Of a stretch of DNA of 34,832 nt, positions 15,851 through 23,046 are shown piece by piece. Position 1 is the first letter of the stretch, and every line of letters begins with the position of its first letter. Below the pieces are notes generated by a model. The model saw nothing but the letters and a program-made list of their open reading frames with translations, was not told where the DNA came from and ran no database searches. Source of the DNA: Spirochaetota bacterium (GTDB taxonomy: Bacteria; Spirochaetota; Brevinematia; DTOW01); contig JAPYWX010000003.1 of the NCBI GenBank assembly GCA_028276145.1, forward strand, positions 1 through 34,832, given 5' to 3'. The translations under genes and the position numbers were made by a program.

Positions 15851-18430
15851 CTATGAACACTTTGTATAGCCACAATTCTTACATACAAAGCATCCATTTT
15901 CATTAACTAATGCCTTCTCACCACAGCTAGGACATTTCTCCATTTTGGCATTTTCAACTTTTAATTTAACAGCCTGAACTTGATTTTCACTCGATTTATC
16001 AGCAAGCGAAAATGTTCCATTGCCGTTATTAGTACCGTGGGCGTGATCAACAGAATCAGTAATATCATCTCTTTCCTGCTTTTTGTGAGTTGTTTTTTCT
16101 GAAACTTTGATATCTTCTTTGTACTGCCCTTTGTATATTATCATAAGTGCCTTAGAAACAGCATCAGGTATGGAATGTAATGCTATTCCCTGGTCCCAAA
16201 AAGTCTCACTTCCTTTTATCCCTTCTAACTGCTCTATAACAGTCTCTATATCCCCCCCATTCTGGAGATATATACTTATCAGCCTACCAATTGCTTCAGC
16301 ATCTGCCTTCTCATCACCACCACTCTTACCTATGTTTATAAAAACTTCTTTTATCTGATTATTCTCATCTTTGTTCACTGTAACATAAAGGCTTCCTTGA
16401 GGCAACCTAAACTTTACAGTCTCACCAACCATTATTCTAGGTCTCTTAAAGGAAGGCTTAGCCTCTTCTTTCTTTTCGCTAGCTTTTTGCTCAGTTATCA
16501 ACACTCCTTCCCTACTGCCTTCCCTGTAAACTGTTATACCTTTACACTTTAGTTTCCAACTATAGAAGTATATATCACTTATTGTTTTCTCAGTTGTATC
16601 GCTCGGCAAGTTAACTGTACTACTAATACTATGGTCTATATGCTTCTGTATTGTTGCCTGCATTTTAACCCTGAAATAAGGGTCAATCTCATGAGCCGTA
16701 ACAAAGAAGTCAGGTAACTCCTCCTCACTCTTGATTCCGTACTTCTCCATATACCTCTTAACAAGAGGATGATAAACCTTAAAGAACTCCTTACTTAAGC
16801 TTTCACTTCTTCTAACATACGATAGAGCAAACACAGGTTCTATACCACTAGTCACTCCTGCCAAAAGTGCACCACTACCAACAGGGGGAACCGTAAGCAG
16901 CGCTACATTTCTAAGCCCATACTCTTTTATCCTCTCTTGAACCTCTTTATCTAACTTCTTTATGAATGGGCTTTTTAAGTGTTTCCTTGGATCAAACGCT
17001 GGAAACTTACCTTTTTCTATAGCTAAGTTAACACTTTCATCATATGCAATGTTCTTTATTCTATCAAAAAGCTCATCAACAAAATCTATAGCTTCATCAG
17101 AATCGTATTTTATCTGCATCTTTATAAGCATATCGCCAAGCCCAGTAAATCCAACTCCAATTCTTCTAGATCTCATTGATGCTTCACTTTGTTCCTTCAA
17201 AGGATGTCTATCCCTGTTATAATCCAAGACATTATCCAAAAACCTTACAGTATACCTTACTGCCTTTTCTAAGTTTTCCCAGTCCACCTCTGCATTATTC
17301 GTAAACTCATTCAAAACAAACCTCTCAAGGTTTATATTCCCAAGACAGCAATCACCATAAGGCTCAAGAGGTATCTCACTACAAGGATTAGTAGTAAGAA
17401 CATACATATCATCATATTCACTAGTTGAGTTCTTCTTCATCGTTGAGATAAATATCACGCCAGGCTCAGCTGAAGCCCAAGCATTGTGTATTATCTTATT
17501 CCATATATCTTTAGCCTTGACTACCTTGTAAACTTTCCTCTTCCTTATTTCATTTTTGTTAGTAACATAGAAGTAAACTTTAGGTGTAGGTGTATGAAGC
17601 CACATGTCATAGAAACTTCTCTTTGCTAAATCTATAGCAACAAAATCTTCTCTACCTTGCAACTTAGAAAGAACCTCATTAATATCACTTGTACCAAACT
17701 CCTTAATAAGGTCACTTTCTCTCATTATATCAGGATACCAAAGTTCCCAATCATCATCGTTCAATACAGCATTCATGAACTCATCAGTTATTTGAACTGA
17801 AATATTAGCATATCTAACCTTCATTCTAAGTGGGTCATTCTTTATTGTAATGAATTCCTCAACATCAGGATGTTGACAATTAATGGTTATCATTAGTGCT
17901 CCTCTCCTACCACTTTGCCCTATTGTACCAGTAGTCAAGGAGTATAGGTCCATGAAAGAGACAGCACCTGTTGAGGTGTAGGCTGCGTTATTGACTGGCG
18001 AACCTTTAGGCCTCAATACCGAAATGTCTATACCAACACCACCACCAAAGGAATATGTTCTAGCCATTTCCTTCATAGTTTCATATATATCTTCTATGCT
18101 ATCCCCTTTTATAGGCAGGACATAACAATTAAGCAAGGTTGCCTTTCTTTGCTCCTGCCCAGCTCCAAACATTATTCTACCACCGGGAACCATCCTAAAG
18201 TCCTCTAAAAGCCAATAAAACTTCTCATACCACTCCTGCTTTTTCTCCTCCGTTTGCTCAACACTAGATATAGCCCTTGCTACTCTTCTCCACATCTCAG
18301 GTGGAGTTCTTTCTATAATATTTCCATTATAGTCCCTTAAAGCGTACTTCTCTAGAAAAACTCTAGCTCTAAGCTCATCATTTTCAAACCATTCCAAAGT
18401 TTCCTTTGGTAAATCAAGAAGTTTACTCAT
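15851..18430 (-). CDS. nrdJ: Class II (adenosylcobalamin-dependent) ribonucleoside-diphosphate reductase
   Basis: 859 residues from the ATG at 18430; a GTG four codons earlier lies within the G-rich ribosome site and is less likely. The enzyme makes deoxyribonucleotides with a B12-derived radical and needs no oxygen. Seen: an N-terminal ATP-cone-like or lead region, the redox cysteine in LLNCYVLPI (about 101), the active-site pattern NPCSEIPLEPYGDCC (about 348-362, with N, C and E of the radical site), PPVGSGALLAGVTSGIEP, then a TSCPB-type domain (VGETVKFRLPQGSLYVTV and following), and a C-terminal zinc ribbon CPSCGE/CKNCGYTKC which carries the reductant cysteines. No nrdB or other nrd gene adjoins. 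It follows a TonB receptor cluster in the same direction. Confidence 0.96.
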   Translation of the reverse strand: MSKLLDLPKETLEWFENDELRARVFLEKYALRDYNGNIIERTPPEMWRRVARAISSVEQTEEKKQEWYEKFYWLLEDFRMVPGGRIMFGAGQEQRKATLLNCYVLPIKGDSIEDIYETMKEMARTYSFGGGVGIDISVLRPKGSPVNNAAYTSTGAVSFMDLYSLTTGTIGQSGRRGALMITINCQHPDVEEFITIKNDPLRMKVRYANISVQITDEFMNAVLNDDDWELWYPDIMRESDLIKEFGTSDINEVLSKLQGREDFVAIDLAKRSFYDMWLHTPTPKVYFYVTNKNEIRKRKVYKVVKAKDIWNKIIHNAWASAEPGVIFISTMKKNSTSEYDDMYVLTTNPCSEIPLEPYGDCCLGNINLERFVLNEFTNNAEVDWENLEKAVRYTVRFLDNVLDYNRDRHPLKEQSEASMRSRRIGVGFTGLGDMLIKMQIKYDSDEAIDFVDELFDRIKNIAYDESVNLAIEKGKFPAFDPRKHLKSPFIKKLDKEVQERIKEYGLRNVALLTVPPVGSGALLAGVTSGIEPVFALSYVRRSESLSKEFFKVYHPLVKRYMEKYGIKSEEELPDFFVTAHEIDPYFRVKMQATIQKHIDHSISSTVNLPSDTTEKTISDIYFYSWKLKCKGITVYREGSREGVLITEQKASEKKEEAKPSFKRPRIMVGETVKFRLPQGSLYVTVNKDENNQIKEVFINIGKSGGDEKADAEAIGRLISIYLQNGGDIETVIEQLEGIKGSETFWDQGIALHSIPDAVSKALMIIYKGQYKEDIKVSEKTTHKKQERDDITDSVDHAHGTNNGNGTFSLADKSSENQVQAVKLKVENAKMEKCPSCGEKALVNENGCFVCKNCGYTKCS

Positions 18431-18531
18431 ATACCCCCCCACTTACATTTTGTAATTATTAAACCATTTTTCAAAAAAAATCAAGAACAAAAAAATCCGG
18501 GTAGAATCCGAGACATTACCTAATCAACTTC

Positions 18532-19137
18532 TTAATTTGAAATAGCAATTAGCTTCAGGTCAACCAATCTACCCTCAACAGAAACATTTGTAAACTTACC
18601 AATTCCAACACCTTTTAAGAAGAATCTGTCAATTAATGTCAAATCTGAAACCCTTTTCACTTTTACCCAGCTATTCCCGTAAACATATCCACTGGTAAAA
18701 TTCGTAAGAGAAATGCTTTTTATCTCTCCACCATAATATATATTAACATTACCGCTTAAATCTCCTCTAGACAAACTCCAAACAAAAGATGATACATCAA
18801 AAACCTTTCGTGTGCCATCGTTTGTAAAAGATAATTCATTAGTTAATTCGCTGTAATAGAAGCTTATATGTGAGAAATTCAAACTCCCAGATTTATCAAA
18901 TGATGAAATTTGAAATGAATGAATATCCAAATAAGGCGGAACACCCCTTAGAGATTTCGTTACTACTTCAGACTTAATAATACCTTCTTTAAGCATCTCG
19001 TAATCATATTTAATCAAAGCCTGATACCTATATTTTGAATCCACTATGAAGTCATAAGTTACCAGCAGTATATAATTTTCTGCAAAAGCAAAAGAAGAAA
19101 CCAAAAACAAAAGAAGTAAAAGTAATTTCCTTAGCAT
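18532..19137 (-). CDS. Secreted protein of unknown function
   Basis: 201 residues. A clear signal peptide (KLLLLLLFLVSSFAFA, cut near residue 19) and no further membrane segment, so periplasmic or outer-membrane-associated. No lipobox cysteine is seen. The mature part is rich in beta-type alternation and aromatic residues (YYSELTNELSF, NIYYGGEIKSISL), as in small beta-barrel or outer-membrane accessory proteins. I do not recognise a family. It lies 37 bases after the HATPase gene and 100 bases before nrdJ on the same strand, in the TonB-receptor cluster. No strong ribosome site is seen. Confidence 0.7.
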   Translation of the reverse strand: MLRKLLLLLLFLVSSFAFAENYILLVTYDFIVDSKYRYQALIKYDYEMLKEGIIKSEVVTKSLRGVPPYLDIHSFQISSFDKSGSLNFSHISFYYSELTNELSFTNDGTRKVFDVSSFVWSLSRGDLSGNVNIYYGGEIKSISLTNFTSGYVYGNSWVKVKRVSDLTLIDRFFLKGVGIGKFTNVSVEGRLVDLKLIAISN

Positions 19138-19174
19138 GCTAATATTTTCGTATTATGTAGAGAAATTTGAAGTT

Positions 19175-20032
19175 CTAGAATCTTTCAAAGAACAAGGTCA
19201 GTGAGGCATAAGTCGCTTTGTCAGTTGAGTAGATTCTAAAAATTGTTTCTATATCCCTTGATTTCATATCATCAGTAAAGAACTTAATAAAATAAAGTCC
19301 TAACCCTGCCCCAAGCTTGTCTTCTTCAAAAGACTCCTCTGAAAAGCCATCAACTATAGTAGTTATATCAGCTGTAGCTTTCTCCCTAAGTAACTTAGCT
19401 TGTTCAGGAGTCAATAGTGTATTGTTTGAAACCTCAACTTTGAATATCTCCTTTGAAAACTTCCACGAAATGGTTACCCACTTGTCTCGTATAACACAAA
19501 GATGAGCTATCTCTTTTCTGTGTTTTGTAACAAATTCAACTTGACTCAGAGGAGTATCTAATTTCTCAGATTCAATAACATTTGTAAAGTTAGCCTTCTC
19601 AGCATTATCAACAAGCTCCATTATAACATTATTAATATGCACAATATCAGTTTTACCTATAAAATCAAGAATTCTATTCGTTATGTACTCTATCAAAACT
19701 CTCTGGTCGTGTGGAGCATACAATTTAAGACTTATACCCTTTGTATAAATCAAAAGCTTTTCTAAGTCTAAAAGAGTCTTTAATGCCTTCTCAGATAGAT
19801 TTATATAAAGATTCGGCAAATTTGAAGGGTCATACTGCCCCCTCTTATCAGGGGGCAGTATATTGTTAAATTTTATAAAACCTAGCTTATTGAGAACAAT
19901 GCTCAGCGTGTCCTTAGGTGTACAAAGTTTCAGCGCTCTAATCAAATCCTCTTCACTAACCCTACTCAACTCCATTAGGTTATCATAAATGAAATAAGCT
20001 CCAACATCAACAATTTTAGAACTTAACTTCAA
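19175..20032 (-). CDS. Orphan HATPase-domain (GHKL) protein
   Basis: 285 residues, no signal peptide, no membrane segment, no phospho-accepting histidine domain. The C-terminal half is a GHKL ATP-binding domain: N-box ELVDNAEKAN (139-148, metal-binding N143), a strand VEVSNN (about 199-204), and a glycine lid LGAGLGLYFIK (240-250). The first 130 residues match nothing I know. It may act as an anti-sigma or kinase-like switch, or as the core of a split sensor. The TTG start at 20032 overlaps the TonB receptor stop by 17 bases; GGGAGG lies only two bases before it, so a later start is possible. Coupling to the receptor gene suggests a regulatory role in the same process, which is inference. Confidence 0.75.
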   Translation of the reverse strand: MKLSSKIVDVGAYFIYDNLMELSRVSEEDLIRALKLCTPKDTLSIVLNKLGFIKFNNILPPDKRGQYDPSNLPNLYINLSEKALKTLLDLEKLLIYTKGISLKLYAPHDQRVLIEYITNRILDFIGKTDIVHINNVIMELVDNAEKANFTNVIESEKLDTPLSQVEFVTKHRKEIAHLCVIRDKWVTISWKFSKEIFKVEVSNNTLLTPEQAKLLREKATADITTIVDGFSEESFEEDKLGAGLGLYFIKFFTDDMKSRDIETIFRIYSTDKATYASLTLFFERF

Positions 20033-21839
20033 TACCTCCCCAAATCCACCTTCTAGGCATCTTCACTTTGTTTACATCCTCATACTCAACATCCCCCAAG
20101 TTCTCACCCTCAACAAATAGCTTAACACCTGAAAGCAATTCATAGGAAACTTTAGCATTTATCAAAGTGTATGTCGTGTATGGTAGCAAATTACCATTCG
20201 CATCCTTCCCTTCAAATCTATTCCTAAAGCTTACAAGAGTATAAATACCAAAACCATATAGGTTTTGATAAACAACTAAATTAGCTTGATGCTCTAGATA
20301 CTTATCATACCTGAATGTGTAATTATCAGGTACCCCAGAATCAAACTTCGAGTATGAATAGAATACCTTAAGTAAGCCACCCTCAAGGAAGTTATGACTA
20401 AAATTCAACCCAACTTCAACACCACCACCACTAATCCACCTTATATTTTGTGCCTCAAACCTTAATCCAGGAATAGATTTATCATCAGCAAAATCTATAA
20501 CATTCAAAGCATCTCTCCAGTACCCAGAAACAAACAAATAAGAACTCTGTTCTTCATTAAGGAAGTAAAATAGATTTAGCTCATAATTCCATCCTTCTTC
20601 GGGCTTTAGGTTAGTGTTACCGAATGCTATGCCATCATAATAGTAAAGTTCAATATAGGTAGGTACTCTAAAGAACCTTGAAGCACTACCTGAGACTTTG
20701 ATAGAGTCTATTATGTAATAGTATCCTTTCAAGGAAGGTGACGGAACAACACCATAAACTCTATCACCCAAATACCAAATATCATTTCTTAGCCCAATAG
20801 AAAGAGAAGACTTATCAATAGGTGAAAAGCCATATTCAAATACAACTCCAAAAGGTACATCGTACCTGTTACCAAGTAAATTTGTCTCACCGTTTGTCGT
20901 ATAAGCTTTACTGTCAATAATGTTACCTCTCCCCTCAGCTCTCACAAACAACGAACCATAGTTACCAAAATCAAACGTGTTCTCAACACTCAAAACAGAT
21001 TGATACTTAACATGATTGTTTGTCTGAGTAGTAGGAGATGAAATATTGACAATATAGTTATCTATAGCACTCTTTGCAAGTAGGTTAACCTTGAATTTGC
21101 CAAAACCAAAACTAGCAATCCCTAATGTACCTACTTCACTTTCCCTAGCTTCAGTACCATAAAATAAGCTAGCACCATACTTCTTTTCAATATGTCCAAC
21201 AAATAAAACAAATTCTCCACCAAACAACTTCGAGACAAAAGTCGTATTCAAAATCCACTCATCAAAATCAGTGTTAAACTTCCATCCATCGCTTGTTTTC
21301 TTATCAAACGAAAACCTAAAACCAAGTACACCAAACCCCTTAGAAACCGAAAAAGTACTTCCAAAAAGCCCATAACCACCAACATAACTCCTTATATTAA
21401 CACCTTCAACAATCTCTTTCGATATATCAAAATTAATAACCCCTCCAATAGCATCACTACCATAAATAGTCGAATTACCTGACTTCTGAATAGAAACAGA
21501 ATCAATATCATAAACAGTAAAAGGCAAAGACAAATTCAAATGCCCCGTCTGAATATCATTGAAAGAAACACCACTCAAAGCGAAAGAAACCTGACTAAAC
21601 CTGCTACCCCTAATACTTACATCACTCTGAATATCAAAAGGAGCTCTATTCTGTAAATAAATACCGCTAGCCTCAAGCAAAGACCTAAAAGACACATAAT
21701 TATTGACATTCGTTAGTACCTCAACCACCGAGTACCCTTCACTAACCCTAGTATCAACAACATACTCCTCTAACTCAGTCCCAAAAGTAAAAGCATTCGC
21801 CACTAAAACCAAAAATAAACTTGCTAATAATCTTCTCAT
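20016..21839 (-). CDS. TonB-dependent outer-membrane receptor (BtuB-like size)
   Basis: 607 residues from the ATG at 21839, chosen because AAGGAGGGAGG precedes it and a signal peptide starts there (LLASLFLVLVANAFTFG). The plug domain (about 25-145) contains DVSIRGSRFSQVSF, VSFNDIQTGHLNL and STIYGSDAIGGVINF, all typical. The rest is a beta-barrel with alternating aromatics, ending in GGIEVKF with the terminal phenylalanine used for outer-membrane insertion. It imports a scarce ligand using TonB energy. Length and the presence of a B12-dependent nrdJ in the same cluster make cobalamin a fair guess, but iron chelates or glycans are possible. An inverted repeat covers its promoter (21865-21899). 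No tonB or ABC importer is in the window. Confidence 0.9.
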   Translation of the reverse strand: MRRLLASLFLVLVANAFTFGTELEEYVVDTRVSEGYSVVEVLTNVNNYVSFRSLLEASGIYLQNRAPFDIQSDVSIRGSRFSQVSFALSGVSFNDIQTGHLNLSLPFTVYDIDSVSIQKSGNSTIYGSDAIGGVINFDISKEIVEGVNIRSYVGGYGLFGSTFSVSKGFGVLGFRFSFDKKTSDGWKFNTDFDEWILNTTFVSKLFGGEFVLFVGHIEKKYGASLFYGTEARESEVGTLGIASFGFGKFKVNLLAKSAIDNYIVNISSPTTQTNNHVKYQSVLSVENTFDFGNYGSLFVRAEGRGNIIDSKAYTTNGETNLLGNRYDVPFGVVFEYGFSPIDKSSLSIGLRNDIWYLGDRVYGVVPSPSLKGYYYIIDSIKVSGSASRFFRVPTYIELYYYDGIAFGNTNLKPEEGWNYELNLFYFLNEEQSSYLFVSGYWRDALNVIDFADDKSIPGLRFEAQNIRWISGGGVEVGLNFSHNFLEGGLLKVFYSYSKFDSGVPDNYTFRYDKYLEHQANLVVYQNLYGFGIYTLVSFRNRFEGKDANGNLLPYTTYTLINAKVSYELLSGVKLFVEGENLGDVEYEDVNKVKMPRRWIWGGIEVKF

Positions 21840-21864
21840 ACCTCCCTCCTTCAACAAAAAGAAT

Positions 21865-21899
21865 ATTAGTAAACTTCTTTGTTTTTCAAGTTTACTAAT
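21865..21899 (-). promoter_or_regulatory. Candidate operator, 12-bp inverted repeat over the TonB receptor promoter
   Basis: ATTAGTAAACTT (21865-21876) and AAGTTTACTAAT (21888-21899) pair perfectly around 11 bases. A minus-strand TTGAAA (21884-21889) lies inside, so the repeat would overlap the -35 and spacer. The inner arms GTAAAC-N15-GTTTAC have the same spacing as the site before the symporter (1216-1242). Confidence 0.6.
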
Positions 21900-21910
21900 G
21901 TAAAGCATCA

Positions 21911-21940
21911 GTGCTTCATAGCACTAGTGCTTCACAGCAC
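21911..21940. repeat. Two GTGCT/AGCAC palindromes followed by T6
   Basis: GTGCTTCATAGCAC (21911-21924) and GTGCTTCACAGCAC (21927-21940), 16 bases apart, then TTTTTT on the plus strand. They look like terminators for plus-strand transcription, although no plus-strand gene precedes them. The stretch 21941-22110 has no gene and only a decayed GAGAG/CTCT copy near 21955-21990. Confidence 0.75.
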
Positions 21941-22110
21941 TTTTTTATCAACCATTGAGAATTGCAGAGAGCCGGAAACCTCTTGACATCAAACATAACA
22001 AGATTCTTATTGTTCTTAATTACTTTGTTCCAATAGCATATTGTGCTTATAACAAATTTTTGACAAAAAACGGGTTAATCGGGAGGCTAAACATCTATAT
22101 TAGATGGGTT

Positions 22111-22144
22111 AAAGTGCTTCGTAGCACTTTGTGCTTAGTAGCAC
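22111..22144. repeat. Two GTGCT/AGCAC palindromes
   Basis: AAAGTGCT-TCGT-AGCACTTT (22111-22130) and GTGCTTAGTAGCAC (22131-22144), end to end. Confidence 0.75.
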
Positions 22145-22147
22145 TTT

Positions 22148-22240
22148 CTTAATGTTTTGGAGAGTGAAGAGGGGCGAAGCTTCTTTTCAAATAATTAGGA
22201 CGTGCGGAGTGCTTATTAGTACCTAGTGCTTACTAGCACT
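22148..22240 (-). repeat. Composite dispersed element, minus orientation
   Basis: Read on the minus strand: GTGCTAGTAAGCAC, GGTACTAATAAGCAC, then CGTCCTAATTATTTGAA, a hairpin-like AAGAAGC-TTC-GCCCCTCTT, CACTCTCC and AACATTAAG. The stem is imperfect in this copy. With the palindromes at 22209-22222 and 22226-22239 (17-base period) it fills the gap before the small TPR-like gene. Confidence 0.7.
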
Positions 22241-22346
22241 TACTTAATTAACTCGTGCTCCATAGAACTAATCAATGGGACAGAATCATAGAACTCATTC
22301 TGTAAGAATTACTTAATATAATTGCCATTAAGCAATTTCGCATTCT

Positions 22347-22694
22347 CTACCTGTTGCTTTCCCTTAGCTTTTCACTTACTATCTTAGCTGTGACATTATC
22401 GACTTTTTCAACTACTTCGGGATTTGGCTTTAAAGTATAGGATATTTGGTAGGAATTTATTGCAGATTCGTATTGAGAAACTTTTTCGTAGACATCCCCT
22501 ACTTTCTCGTACTTTGAAGCCATTTCATTGATTTGTCTAGTATTTTCAGTATTAGAAGGGGTATTTACATCTCTTTCTACTTCCCTTTTTTGTTCTCTAA
22601 CCTGATTTTGAGTGTTTCTTTCGTTTCTTGACTCTGGAACAACGTTAGAGACAATATTGATATTTCTTATGTCTACAAAATTAACCCTCTCCAT
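22347..22694 (-). CDS. Small protein with a C-terminal TPR-like helix pair
   Basis: 115 residues from the ATG at 22694, chosen because a near-perfect promoter (22710-22738) ends 15 bases before it; the frame extends eight codons upstream only by using a TTG that overlaps the -10 box. No signal peptide or membrane segment. Residues about 20-55 are polar and rich in N, R, E and Q, probably disordered. Residues about 57-115 resemble one to two tetratricopeptide helices (YEKVGDVYEKVSQYESAINSY, YTLKPNPEVVEKV). No Shine-Dalgarno is present. Function unknown; it stands alone between two repeat blocks, and could be a scaffold or chaperone-like fragment. Confidence 0.6.
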   Translation of the reverse strand: MERVNFVDIRNINIVSNVVPESRNERNTQNQVREQKREVERDVNTPSNTENTRQINEMASKYEKVGDVYEKVSQYESAINSYQISYTLKPNPEVVEKVDNVTAKIVSEKLRESNR

Positions 22695-22709
22695 AACACT
22701 ACAATTATT

Positions 22710-22738
22710 ATTATACAAATAAAATTCATCTCTTTCAA
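22710..22738 (-). promoter_or_regulatory. Promoter of the small TPR-like gene
   Basis: On the minus strand TTGAAA (22733-22738), 17 bases, perfect TATAAT (22710-22715). It leaves a leader of about eight bases with no ribosome site. Confidence 0.65.
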
Positions 22739-22772
22739 TAAGATTTGATTGTATAACTCTCTCCTATTAAGA

Positions 22773-22817
22773 GTGCTTAAAGCACATAGTGCTTAAAGCA
22801 CGTAGTGCTTAAAGCAC
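22773..22817. repeat. Three perfect GTGCTTAAAGCAC palindromes, 16-bp period
   Basis: Identical 13-base units at 22773, 22789 and 22805 with 3-base spacers. The unit equals the one at 1371 and 1387, about 21 kb away. The gap 22739-23046 otherwise holds the next composite copy and the amylase promoter. Confidence 0.92.
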
Positions 22818-22849
22818 AGTGTACCAGACTTGTTCCTAATAACACTTTT

Positions 22850-22940
22850 TACTAAACACTGGTGAGTGAAGAGAGGCTTTGTAACTCTAAAATAATTAGG
22901 ATGGGTAAGGGTGCTTATAACATCCTTAATTGAGTACTTA
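22850..22940 (-). repeat. Composite dispersed element, minus orientation
   Basis: Read on the minus strand: CCCATCCTAATTATTTTAGAG, AAAGCCTCTCTTCACTCACC, AGTGTTTAGTA. Only the right arm of the core stem (GCCTCTCTTC) is intact. A further GAGAGGT-GAA-ACCTCTT hairpin lies at about 22973-22989. Confidence 0.65.
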
Positions 22941-22999
22941 ATAGCATTTTCTCAGTTATTCTAGAAAACGTGGAGAGGTGAAACCTCTTCATATTAAAT

Positions 23000-23028
23000 T
23001 TGAATCTAAAAAAACACTCTTTTATATT
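23000..23028 (+). promoter_or_regulatory. Promoter of the secreted alpha-amylase
   Basis: TTGAAT (23000-23005), 17 bases, TATATT (23023-23028), 18 bases before the ATG. Confidence 0.55.
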
Positions 23029-23046
23029 TGCTTCAAGGAGGAGTGT

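Noticed and set aside
21840..21908. Longer N-terminus for the TonB receptor
   Set aside because: It would run through the inverted repeat and promoter and place the signal peptide 23 residues inside the protein.
21840..22300. Cobalamin riboswitch upstream of the TonB receptor
   Set aside because: No B12 box or the expected long structured leader on the minus strand; a GAGCCGG...CCTCTTG stretch near 21970 is on the wrong strand and too short.
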